The notes under the pieces: model-generated
Databases searched by the model: none
Told to the model about the DNA's origin: nothing
The model's input: only the letters and a program-made list of their open reading frames with translations
NCBI GenBank assembly: GCA_945889625.1
Contig: CAMDCE010000012.1
Span: forward strand, 1-64,000
Direction: 5' to 3'
DNA from: Asaia bogorensis
Lineage (GTDB): Bacteria; Pseudomonadota; Alphaproteobacteria; Reyranellales; Reyranellaceae
DNA length: 64,000 bases
Made by a program: the position numbers and the translations under genes
Shown: piece after piece, positions 8,683 through 17,243 of the stretch
Position numbering within the stretch: position 1 is the stretch's first letter
How the letters are laid out: each line of letters begins with the position of its first letter

Positions 8683-11253
8683 ATGGTAGGAATAGTGCAG
8701 TCGCCACCGGCCGGCCAAGGAGAGAAGGCCTCCCCCCCAGCGCACGATCCTGATTTCGTGGTCGCACGACCGAGGCTCATCGGCGGTGTGCTTCTAGCAG
8801 CCGGCCAATGGGAGAAGGCTCCCTCTCAAGCACGCAGTGCCTATTTGACAGTCGCAGGACTGGGCCTAATCGGCGGCGCGCTACTCGTCGGCTGCATCAC
8901 GGCCTATGTTCTTGGTGGACAGACGAGAAATCAAGCCTATCTCGCATACCTCTTCCTTGGCGCCGCGGCGCCGCTGCTTGCCGCGTCTCTGCTGTTCATG
9001 GCGCGGCAGCGACCCCGGCTGCTGGCGCGACTGGCGCCTGCACTGAGGCTTTTTTTGTCCCTGGTGCTGGCCGGCACCTTCATGCTCGCAGGATTCGAGT
9101 ATACGAAGGGGCGCTTGCTTTCGACGAGCTGGCCGTTTCTCGCGGTCGTCCTCGGCGGCGCCCTTGCCACCGTACTGCTGAGTTTACCGCTTCCCCGGCT
9201 GCTGCGTGTGTGGCCGCGCCGGCCGCGCCGCCTAGCCTATCTCAGCGACCCGGCGCGCCGGACTGCCGTGTCGGGCCTGCTCGATGCGATGCTGATCGGC
9301 CTGCTGGTAACCTTCACGGTCCTCTACAGCCGCTTCAATCCGGCCGGCGAACCTGACGTCTACGGATACCTGTACAATCCGGGCGGCCATCCCGGTGCCC
9401 CCTTCCCCTCGGATCTCGCGTACTACACTTGGGAGATTCCTGACTGGACCTTCTGGCTGGCAGGCGGGTTTGCATTCACCTGCCTGGCTCTCTGGCTGTG
9501 GCGCGTTCAGGAGCAGGCATCGAGCCGCAACAGGCAGCTGCTCGATCGTCTGGCGCTTGTCGGTGCCAGCCTGTTCGTGCTCGGCCTGTTCGACGATGCG
9601 CTCTACGTCAACGTGCCTCACTACATGGTCTATGTCGGACCGGCGATGCAGGCCCTCCATGGCGGTATCGCGATGGTCGACGTCTATTCGATCTACGGCC
9701 TTTTGCCCTGGGTCGTTGTCGAGGTGGCCTTCGGGCTGCTGGCGCCGACGTTCGGAACCGCTGCCCTAGTGGTGCGGCTTGCCGAGCTCGCCCTGCTAAT
9801 TTCGACGATACTGGTCTTGTGCGCAGTGTCCCGGCGCCGCCTCGGTGCCCTCAGCCTGATGCTTCCAGCGGTGCTGGTCGCCATTACCTTTCATCCATGG
9901 GTCCTGAACCTGGGCGCCATCCCCTCGACCACCGGCATGCGCTATCTGCTGCCGACCCTCATGGTGCTGATTCTGGTGGCGGTGCGCTCGCCTGGCCGGT
10001 CGCGCTGGCTCGGGGCAGGCCTCGTCGCCGTCGCCTCTCTGTGGAGCGCTGAGACGTTCGCTTACACGATGGCTCCCTGGGGTTTCGTGCTGCTGCTGCA
10101 GGCGATACGCGAGCGTTCCCTCCGCAAAGCCGGACTGACCTTGCTCATCGGGATCGCCGGAGTCGTCGCGGCTCATAGTGCCCTCGCGCTGGGGACGTTC
10201 GTCGTGACCGGAAAGACCATCGACTACGTACCGTACTTCGCACAGTTCCTGCGCTTCCGGCCCGATGCCGAGTCGACGGGCTGGTGGCAGATCCCCTTCG
10301 ACCCGAACTTCCAGGTCTGGGTGCCGATCTGGCTGGGGCATTTTCTCGTCCTGTCGGCGGCGGCATACCGCGCCCTGCGCGGACGGCCGCCGACCGACAT
10401 GGCCAGCCGCCTCACACCGGTGGCGGTCTACGGATACATCACCCTCAACTATTATATGGGCCAGCCGACATGGCCGAGCCTGGGTGTGGCGTTCCTACCC
10501 GTCGCGATCGAGTTGATCTGCGGATTGGAGGTGCTTGCCATCAATCCTCGGAGATACGGGACCATCGGCATGGCGGCGCTGCTAGCGTTGGTTGTCGTCA
10601 GTTCAGCGATGATCGCCTTCGGCACCGAGCGCTTTGCCCGGCCAATGGAGTCCTTCGTGGGAAACAGCAGTGTGTTGCGCCGCTGCCTTACACCCGATGG
10701 ATGCCGACTGGCCAAGATCCCCGAACGCCTGAAGCGCAGCGTCGCCGCCGCACCGCTCGACCGCAGCGGCCCGGTCAGCGTCTATTTCCACGAAACCAAT
10801 CCCAAGTTCTCGACGCTGCCCCCCAAGGACGATGTCGAGGTCGGCTGGAAGAAAATTGGGGAGGCGGTGGATATTCTGAATCGCTGGACGCCCGACCAGC
10901 GGCGCGTCGCTTTGCTGCCGGACAACCTCAAGAACCCCTACGTGAGCATGCTCGTCCTGATGCAAACGGGGCAATGGTTCAGGTGGCCGATATCAAGCCC
11001 GCTGAATGACGAGATTGCCGAACCGCTCGTCGACCTGATCTTGCGCCGCGTTGCTGAAGACCCGATGCGGGACGGCGAAATCCTCGTCGTTTCCAACGAG
11101 CGCGATCAGCTCCTGTCGATCGAACAGAAAATTCTTGGCCTCGTCACGGCGCGCTGTCGCCTCGCGCTGCTCGAAAAGCGGGAATTCTATTCTGCCTTCC
11201 GGACGGAAGCGTGTGGCGCCGCGACCGGGTCAACCGTGAAAACTTCGGGCTGA
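8683..11253 (+). CDS. Large polytopic membrane protein, paralog D, with duplicated N-terminus
   Basis: 856 residues from ATG 8683, the longest copy. It shares the whole architecture of B, C and E, including LFDDALYVN, HYMVYVGPAMQALHGGI, MVDVYSIYGLLPW and the C-terminal soluble domain with QTGQWFRWPISSPLNDE. Two features make it longer. The N-terminal leader and first-helix start are duplicated (30-residue unit, see the repeat at 8711). An extra stretch, GEPDVYGYLYNPGGHPG, sits where the sisters have GHPG, itself looking like a small internal duplication. No good ribosome site precedes 8683, and GTG 8696 lies in another frame, so the exact start is uncertain. Paralog E follows after 6 bases. 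Confidence 0.82.
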   Translation: MVGIVQSPPAGQGEKASPPAHDPDFVVARPRLIGGVLLAAGQWEKAPSQARSAYLTVAGLGLIGGALLVGCITAYVLGGQTRNQAYLAYLFLGAAAPLLAASLLFMARQRPRLLARLAPALRLFLSLVLAGTFMLAGFEYTKGRLLSTSWPFLAVVLGGALATVLLSLPLPRLLRVWPRRPRRLAYLSDPARRTAVSGLLDAMLIGLLVTFTVLYSRFNPAGEPDVYGYLYNPGGHPGAPFPSDLAYYTWEIPDWTFWLAGGFAFTCLALWLWRVQEQASSRNRQLLDRLALVGASLFVLGLFDDALYVNVPHYMVYVGPAMQALHGGIAMVDVYSIYGLLPWVVVEVAFGLLAPTFGTAALVVRLAELALLISTILVLCAVSRRRLGALSLMLPAVLVAITFHPWVLNLGAIPSTTGMRYLLPTLMVLILVAVRSPGRSRWLGAGLVAVASLWSAETFAYTMAPWGFVLLLQAIRERSLRKAGLTLLIGIAGVVAAHSALALGTFVVTGKTIDYVPYFAQFLRFRPDAESTGWWQIPFDPNFQVWVPIWLGHFLVLSAAAYRALRGRPPTDMASRLTPVAVYGYITLNYYMGQPTWPSLGVAFLPVAIELICGLEVLAINPRRYGTIGMAALLALVVVSSAMIAFGTERFARPMESFVGNSSVLRRCLTPDGCRLAKIPERLKRSVAAAPLDRSGPVSVYFHETNPKFSTLPPKDDVEVGWKKIGEAVDILNRWTPDQRRVALLPDNLKNPYVSMLVLMQTGQWFRWPISSPLNDEIAEPLVDLILRRVAEDPMRDGEILVVSNERDQLLSIEQKILGLVTARCRLALLEKREFYSAFRTEACGAATGSTVKTSG
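8711..8890 (+). repeat. Tandem 90-bp duplication inside paralog D
   Basis: Units 8711-8800 and 8801-8890 are clearly related: both begin CCGGCCAAnGgGAGAAGGC and both end in an (L)IGG-encoding stretch (CTCATCGGCGG and CTAATCGGCGG). The period is exactly 90 bases, so 30 residues (AGQGEKA... / AGQWEKA...) are repeated in frame. Several substitutions between units show it is not brand new. The effect is a doubled start of the first membrane segment. Confidence 0.8.
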
Positions 11254-11259
11254 GACGGT

Positions 11260-13620
11260 ATGGCCGGGCCTTCGCATTCGCCGTCGGCGCAGGGCACAGT
11301 CGCAAGACTGGGACTGATCGGCGGCGTGATCGTCATCGCCACGGTGGCCGCGGTTGCGCTCGGTGGCCAATCAAAGGCCCAAGGATATCTGGCCTACCTC
11401 TTTCTTCTTGGTGGCGCACCGCTGCTTGCCGCATCTCTGCTGTTCATGGCAAGGAACCGACCGTGGCTGCTGGAGAGGTTAGTGCCGGCTCTGCAGCTTT
11501 TTCTGGTCCTTGTGCTGGCCGGCAGCCTCGCGCTCGGAGGCGTCGAATATGCAAACCGGAGTTTGCTTTCGACAAGCTGGCCGTTCTTCGCCGTCGTCCT
11601 TGTTAGCGCCCTTGTCGCCGCAATCCTGAACCTGCCGCGTCGCCGATCGCGTCGCCTACCCTACCTGAGCGACCCGGTTCGCAGGACTGCCGTCCTGAGC
11701 GTGCTCGATGTGCTGCTGGTCGCACTTCTAGTTGCTTTCACCATTTTCTTCGGCCGCTTCTATCCGGCCGGCCACCCGGGCGTTCCCTTTGCCTCGGATT
11801 TTGTGATCTACGCCTGGGAGACTCCCCATTTCGCCTCCTGGCTGGGGCTCGGCCTCCTTGTCACTTGCGCGGCGCTCTGGCTGTGGCGATTCCAGGATAG
11901 GGCTTCGGTCCGCACCAAGCGATTGCTCGATCGCCTGGCGCTGGCGGGCACGCTCTTGTTCGTGCTCAGCCTGTTCGACGACGGGCTTTTCATCAACCTG
12001 CCGCACCTCATGGTGTACGTCGGACCGGCGATGCATGCACTCCACGGCGGCATTCCAATGGTCGATATCTATTGCATATATGGCTTGTTGCCGTGGTTCA
12101 TTATTCGCACGGCGTTCGAGCTGCTCGGTCCGACGTTCGGAGCCGCGGCCCTGGCGGTAGGTATCGTGAAACTCGTCACCCTGGGCGTGATGGTGCTCGT
12201 TCTTTACACGATTTCCCGGCGGCGCCTCGCGGCCATGATCTTGATGGTGGCTGCGGTGCAGGTGGCCGTCACGCTCCATCCCGGCGTCTATAACCTCAAC
12301 GCCTTACCTTCGACCACCGGCATGCGCTACATCGTGCCGACCCTCATGGTCCTGGTCTTGGCGGCGGTGCGCTCGCCGGCTTGGTCGCGCTGGATCGGGG
12401 CGGCGCTCCTCGCCCTCGCGTCGGTCTGGGGCGTCGAGGCCTTGACCTATTCACTGGCTCCCTGGGGCTATGTGCTGTTGCTGCAGGCGATACGTGAGCG
12501 CTCCGTCCGCAATGCCGGCCTAACATTGCTCGTCGGGATCGCGGCGATGGTCCTGGCCCATGCGACGTTCGGGCTGGCGACATTTCTGGCAACGGGCAAG
12601 ACCATCGACTACGTGCCCTACTTCGGCCAGTTCCTGCGTTTCCGGCCGGATTCAGAGCCCGGGAATTTTTGGCAGGCGGCCTTCGACCCCAACTTCGAGG
12701 TCTGGGTGCCGATCTGGCTGGGACACTTCCTCGTCCTGTCCGTGGCAGGATACAGTGCCTTGCGCGGACGGCCGCCGACGGACATGGCAAGCCGGCTCGC
12801 ACCCGTGGCCGCCTACGGTCTGGCCACGCTGAACTATTACATGGCCCTGCCGACCTGGCTCAGCCTGGGCTGGGGCTTCCTGCCGGTCGCGATCGAGCTG
12901 ATCTGCGTCCTGGAAGTGCTTGCTATCAATCCCCGGAAATACGGGACCATCGGCGTGGCAATACTGCTCGCGCTCGTAACTGTGAGCTCGGCGATGGCCG
13001 CCTTCGGCACCGAACGCTTTGCCCGGCCGATGGAGTCCAATCTGGGCAACCACACCGTGTTGCGCCGCTGTTTTTCTGCTGAGGGATGCCAGCTGGCCGA
13101 GATCCCGGTAAACCTGAGGCGGCACCTCAACGCCGCCGCCGTCGATCCCGACGGGCCGGTCGCGCGGCATCTCTTCGACACGAATCCCGACTTCGCGCCG
13201 ATCTTCATCCAGAAGGACGGCGCCGTCGGCTGGCAGAGTATCGTGGAGGCGGCGGATATCCTGAAACGATGGGCGCCCGACCAGCGGCGTGTCGCCCTGC
13301 TGGCGGACAACCTGCCCAATCCATACGTGAGCCTGACCGCATTGATACAAACGGGCCAATGGTACCGGTGGCCGATATCGAGTCCGCTAAATGACGAAAT
13401 ATCCGAGCCCCTGGTCGCGCTCATCCTGCGCCGCGTCGCTGAAGACTCGATGCAGGACGGCGAGATCGTCGTCGTGTCCAACGACCGCGCCAATCTCCTG
13501 CAGCTCCAACAGAAGATCCTCGACATCGTCACTGCTCGCTGCCGCCTCGCACTACTCGAAAAGAGGGAGTTCCATTCTGTCTATCGAACGGAAGCTTGCG
13601 GCGCCGCGGCTGCGCAATAG
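11260..13620 (+). CDS. Large polytopic membrane protein, paralog E (GT-C-like, function unknown)
   Basis: 786 residues from ATG 11260, six bases after paralog D, so probably translated from the same transcript. The N-terminal leader is shortest here (MAGPSHSPSAQGTVARLGLIGG). Conserved parts: LFDDGLFINLPHLMVYVGPA, HALHGGIPMVDIYCIYGLLPW, about 16 membrane segments, then the outer domain RWAPDQRRVALLADN and QTGQWYRWPISSPLNDE. Here the loop has HLMVYV instead of HYMVHV, so the tyrosine and second histidine are not strictly invariant. It converges on a methyltransferase gene with 6 bases between stop codons. Confidence 0.85.
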   Translation: MAGPSHSPSAQGTVARLGLIGGVIVIATVAAVALGGQSKAQGYLAYLFLLGGAPLLAASLLFMARNRPWLLERLVPALQLFLVLVLAGSLALGGVEYANRSLLSTSWPFFAVVLVSALVAAILNLPRRRSRRLPYLSDPVRRTAVLSVLDVLLVALLVAFTIFFGRFYPAGHPGVPFASDFVIYAWETPHFASWLGLGLLVTCAALWLWRFQDRASVRTKRLLDRLALAGTLLFVLSLFDDGLFINLPHLMVYVGPAMHALHGGIPMVDIYCIYGLLPWFIIRTAFELLGPTFGAAALAVGIVKLVTLGVMVLVLYTISRRRLAAMILMVAAVQVAVTLHPGVYNLNALPSTTGMRYIVPTLMVLVLAAVRSPAWSRWIGAALLALASVWGVEALTYSLAPWGYVLLLQAIRERSVRNAGLTLLVGIAAMVLAHATFGLATFLATGKTIDYVPYFGQFLRFRPDSEPGNFWQAAFDPNFEVWVPIWLGHFLVLSVAGYSALRGRPPTDMASRLAPVAAYGLATLNYYMALPTWLSLGWGFLPVAIELICVLEVLAINPRKYGTIGVAILLALVTVSSAMAAFGTERFARPMESNLGNHTVLRRCFSAEGCQLAEIPVNLRRHLNAAAVDPDGPVARHLFDTNPDFAPIFIQKDGAVGWQSIVEAADILKRWAPDQRRVALLADNLPNPYVSLTALIQTGQWYRWPISSPLNDEISEPLVALILRRVAEDSMQDGEIVVVSNDRANLLQLQQKILDIVTARCRLALLEKREFHSVYRTEACGAAAAQ

Positions 13621-13626
13621 ACCACA

Positions 13627-14913
13627 CTACCTCTTGGAGAGACCGGCGATCCAGCGACCGAGGCGACCCGCCGGTGCTGGCGTTGATGCGGTGAGCGGTT
13701 CTGAATCTTGCGACGTGAGATCGATGCCCGCGGGCAGCCTGGGCGCCGAGGGAGACGCAGTTTTCATCAGCTCCCTGTAATAGACAGCGTCGCGAAACGT
13801 TTGCGGCAAGGCTCCCTCGATATACTTCTCGAGCAGCGGCTTGGACGGAAACAGCCTCGCGGCTTCCCACATGCAGTAATGCCAGTCCGAGCTACCGGTC
13901 GGCAGATGGGTGGCGGCCGACGCAAGCAGACCGGCGATCGTCTCTCGTGTCCTTGTGGCACTTTGGTCTGCTGGAATTCGCTTGGCCAAGAGCTCAAGCT
14001 GAGGCGGATGGCAGGGGTCCAGTTGGTGGAAGCTCCTGGTGCCGAACGCATCCCAGTACAGGATTTCCCAATCGGGCGAGAGCTTCACGGAAGCATAGGC
14101 CTGGTCCGGGAGCGACACGTCTTCCGAAAAGCGTGCGTATCGATTGACGCTGTAGAAGTACCTCGTGTCCGATCCATGATTGATGAATTGCATGTAGTCA
14201 TCGACGTCGCGTCCGACCATTTCTCCGAATGATGCCGTGTTGACGATCAAATCCGCGGAGCCCCCCTTCAAGACGTCGAAACATTGCGTCGGGACAAAAA
14301 CGAAATCCGAGCCCGCGATATCCGCTGCGTGCTCCGGTTTGGTCACGAAGAGTATCTTCGCGTCGGGGAAGTGAGCGGAAATGAATACGTAGCTGCAGTA
14401 AAGAGAATCCAGGAGATCGACGATGATGTATGTCTGCCGAGGATTGAAGAGGCGCATCATCCGGGCGAGCCCGCCGTAGCCTCCGCCGATCTCGATCACC
14501 TTGCCCAGATCGCTCGTCAACGAAGAGACGCGAAGCATCATGCAAAGATGATGCAGGAACATCGTGGAAATGGGCCGTCCGACTGCGGTAGTCGTGGAAC
14601 GTTTGCTGACAAAAAGCGATTCCTCGATCTCTTTCGGCAGCGAATTCAGCGAAGAGCCTTGCTCTTCAAGATAGGCAAGATAGCGGTCGACGACTGGCTG
14701 AAACAGCGGCTCATCGACGAGTCGAGGGTAGGTAAACGCGTTGTTCGCGGTCATGACGTCTATGAACGCCAATTCATCATCGATTTCCGCGATGGCTTTG
14801 CGATGGAGAGAATCGTACGCGTTCTCCCAGATCTGCGATGCCTTGAATGCCGATGGACTACCGCTCAAGACCTCCGCGCGAAGCGCTCGTGCGCGGCGAA
14901 TGATATCCCCCAA
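13627..14913 (-). CDS. Putative sugar O-methyltransferase
   Basis: About 428 residues. The SAM-binding motif VIEIGGGYGGLARMM lies near residues 139-153, followed by IIVDLLDSLYCSYVFI and an ADLIVNTASFGEM segment, the pattern of the 'putative sugar O-methyltransferase' family found in polysaccharide loci. The frame is open further upstream to GTG 14997, but TTG 14913 has AGGAGG five bases before it (14919-14924) and is the better start. It likely methylates a hydroxyl of a nucleotide-bound or glycan sugar in the cytoplasm. Lying tail to tail with the membrane-protein array, it hints that the array also acts on glycans; that is inference. Confidence 0.75.
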   Translation of the reverse strand: MGDIIRRARALRAEVLSGSPSAFKASQIWENAYDSLHRKAIAEIDDELAFIDVMTANNAFTYPRLVDEPLFQPVVDRYLAYLEEQGSSLNSLPKEIEESLFVSKRSTTTAVGRPISTMFLHHLCMMLRVSSLTSDLGKVIEIGGGYGGLARMMRLFNPRQTYIIVDLLDSLYCSYVFISAHFPDAKILFVTKPEHAADIAGSDFVFVPTQCFDVLKGGSADLIVNTASFGEMVGRDVDDYMQFINHGSDTRYFYSVNRYARFSEDVSLPDQAYASVKLSPDWEILYWDAFGTRSFHQLDPCHPPQLELLAKRIPADQSATRTRETIAGLLASAATHLPTGSSDWHYCMWEAARLFPSKPLLEKYIEGALPQTFRDAVYYRELMKTASPSAPRLPAGIDLTSQDSEPLTASTPAPAGRLGRWIAGLSKR

Positions 14914-15138
14914 ACCTGCCTCCTGAGTGTTCCTGGCGACCAACAACCCGCAGTCGGTGGCCAATGTATTCTTGCCTGACGCCGTCGTACACCCCACGGC
15001 CGGCGCTGGTCTGCCAGCGCTGCAATCGCCGCTGTGGCTCCAGGATCTTTCTCTGCCTCACGCGCGGGTAACATGCTGCCCCACTCACGACGGCACGGAA
15101 GGATCTCGCTGTCGAAGAGAGCCCGGACTACGTCGTCG

Positions 15139-15840
15139 CTATTTCATCTGGTTGGTGAGCAGCGCCGCGGCTCCGCCCTGCTCCTGGCCATATTTCAAAA
15201 GCGCGGCGCGGCCACCGGCGGCATAGGCCGCGACCGCCCCCAGCAAGCGCTTGAGCTGGTCGGGGCTGGTGCGGTCGAACTTGCAATAGGCGCCCCGCGT
15301 CAACTTGGCGATCTGCGGGAACAGCCGCGACGCGGCGCGGTCGTTGCCTTCCTGGAAGACGAACACCGGAAGCCCGAGCAGGCCGAGTTGCCCGGCCTCG
15401 TGGCCAACCTGATCGGCATCCTCCTCGCAGCAATCGCCCACGAACACCACGGCGTCGATGCGGCTCTCGCGCCGCTGCTCGCCTGCATAGCGCAGCATCT
15501 TGCCGATCTGCGTGCGGCCAGCCAGGCAGCGCACCGAACTCATCAGTCGCGCCAGTTCTCGGCCGTCTGAAGTCCAGCGGCTGACCTTGAACTCGTCGAA
15601 GCCGCGATAGAAGGCGAGCCGCACATCCAGCCCGCCCAGGGCGTCAGCGGCCACGAACATTTCGCCCTGAATGGCGCAGGCGTGATCCCAGGTAGGCTCG
15701 CGGCTGGCTGTGGCATCCATGGCGAACAACAGACGGCCGCGGCCGCCGCCACGGGTTGCCGGCAGACGCTCGACCTCACGGACAAATGCATCGACAGCAT
15801 TGGTGCGCGCGGCAGAGGGTAGCTTGCGATCGCCAGGCAT
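15139..15840 (-). CDS. VWA-domain protein
   Basis: 233 residues from ATG 15840. A von Willebrand factor A fold is indicated by the metal-site motif FAMDATASR (about residues 39-47; DxTxS in place of DxSxS), the threonine in a GRTQIG segment near 107 and VVFVGDCCEED near residues 130-140. Such single-domain cytoplasmic VWA proteins occur in many alphaproteobacteria, often beside J-domain or metal-stress genes, without a settled role. It has no signal peptide. It is divergent from the SGNH hydrolase gene with 74 bases between. Confidence 0.7.
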   Translation of the reverse strand: MPGDRKLPSAARTNAVDAFVREVERLPATRGGGRGRLLFAMDATASREPTWDHACAIQGEMFVAADALGGLDVRLAFYRGFDEFKVSRWTSDGRELARLMSSVRCLAGRTQIGKMLRYAGEQRRESRIDAVVFVGDCCEEDADQVGHEAGQLGLLGLPVFVFQEGNDRAASRLFPQIAKLTRGAYCKFDRTSPDQLKRLLGAVAAYAAGGRAALLKYGQEQGGAAALLTNQMK

Positions 15841-15914
15841 CGACCTTCACCCTTCCTTGCCTCTTCTGACCCTGTCCAGCATAGTCTGCCTGGCCCACAC
15901 ACGCCGTCATTGTC

Positions 15915-17180
15915 TTGCAAAAGAAGAAGTCTTTTTTCTGGATTGTCTACGGCGCGCTCCTGCTTTGCACGGCGCTGATTGGCGTCGAACTGGTGGCCTG
16001 GCTTTTCACGCCATCCTGGCCCGCCTATCTGCTGCGGCCGGCGCCGGTCGGCGTCGATGCCGTCGCGCAATGGAGCGGCGGCATGCCGGACGTCACCTTC
16101 GCCACCAACCGCTGGCTGATGCGCGATCGCGAGCGTTCGATCGGCAAGCCGCCGGGCGTGGCCTTCCGCTCGGTGTTCATCGGCGACAGTTTCCTCGAAG
16201 GCGGATTCACGCGCGCCGCCCTGCCGGCGCGAATTGAGGGCATGCTCGTCGGGGCGCGGCACGAGGACGTCGAGGCGATCAATCTCGGCGTCGCCGGGAC
16301 CGGGCCGATCGAATACTACTACCGCATCAGGGAACTCGGCCTCGACCTCGCGCCCGACGCCGTCGTGCTGATGTTCTATTCGGGCAACGACACTGTCACC
16401 GGGCCGTTCCCGCACGCGACCCCGCCGCTGCCGTTCATCGCCGAATTGCCCCGTCCTTCGATTCTCGGCCGCGTCGCGCCGCACATAGCGTGGCAGTCCG
16501 TCAATGCGCTCCGGCTCTCAGGCGCGGCACAAGGCGGGACCTACGCCCCGAACGAGCACGAGATCATCACCGAGGCGCTCAACAGGCCGCGTGCCGAAGG
16601 GTTGGCCATGCTGGTGCAGCTCATGCGCCAGCATTATTTCCCGCAGCTCGATCCGCGCGTCATCGAGGAAGTCCTCGGCCGCGGCGGCGAGCGCTTCTGG
16701 TCGGAGTTCGTGCCACGGCGCTTCGATCGCGAGTATCTGCAGGGCTGGATTCTCAAGGGCCTGATCTCGATGGAGACCAGCCCGCAGAAATTCGCGACGA
16801 CTCCGGCCGAGGCCGCCACCGGGGTGTCGGCCGACGAGATCAAGGCGACGATGTCGTGGCTCGCCGCCATCGACCGGCTGGTGCGCTCGCGCGGCGTGAA
16901 GTTCCTCGTTGCGGTCATCCCCGTCGGCACGACCGATCCCGACTTCATGGATTTCTGGAAGCCCTGGCCGCGTTTCTCGAGCTACACGCTGGGTCGCGCG
17001 GCCGTCCATTCGGCAATGGTCGCGGCACTCGCCAAGACCGACATTCGCTTTGTCGACTTGCAGCAGGATCTTCAGGGCGTGCGCGGCACTTACCGCAAGA
17101 CCGACCTGCACTGGACCGAGCACGGCAACGAAGTCGTGGCCGCTCGCCTGGCAAAGGAAGTACTGGCGCTGCGTCGCTAG
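15915..17180 (+). CDS. SGNH/GDSL hydrolase-like protein, membrane-anchored
   Basis: 421 residues starting at TTG 15915, the only plausible start near the hydrophobic N-terminus (KKKSFFWIVYGALLLCTALIGVELVAW), which looks like a signal anchor. Block I is FIGDSFLEGG (Ser 92), the glycine block is GVAGTGP, block III is SGND (157-159), and the C-terminal catalytic pair is in TDLHWTEHG (Asp 397, His 399), as in DHHW/AlgX-like enzymes. These act as esterases or O-acyltransfer partners on cell-envelope polymers outside the membrane. The substrate is unknown. No ribosome site is clear. Confidence 0.75.
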   Translation: MQKKKSFFWIVYGALLLCTALIGVELVAWLFTPSWPAYLLRPAPVGVDAVAQWSGGMPDVTFATNRWLMRDRERSIGKPPGVAFRSVFIGDSFLEGGFTRAALPARIEGMLVGARHEDVEAINLGVAGTGPIEYYYRIRELGLDLAPDAVVLMFYSGNDTVTGPFPHATPPLPFIAELPRPSILGRVAPHIAWQSVNALRLSGAAQGGTYAPNEHEIITEALNRPRAEGLAMLVQLMRQHYFPQLDPRVIEEVLGRGGERFWSEFVPRRFDREYLQGWILKGLISMETSPQKFATTPAEAATGVSADEIKATMSWLAAIDRLVRSRGVKFLVAVIPVGTTDPDFMDFWKPWPRFSSYTLGRAAVHSAMVAALAKTDIRFVDLQQDLQGVRGTYRKTDLHWTEHGNEVVAARLAKEVLALRR

Positions 17181-17243
17181 GGTTTTGACCCCCTCCGGGC
17201 TGTGGAATATGGTGCGCGTCGCGCTTCGCCGCCCATAAGAAAC

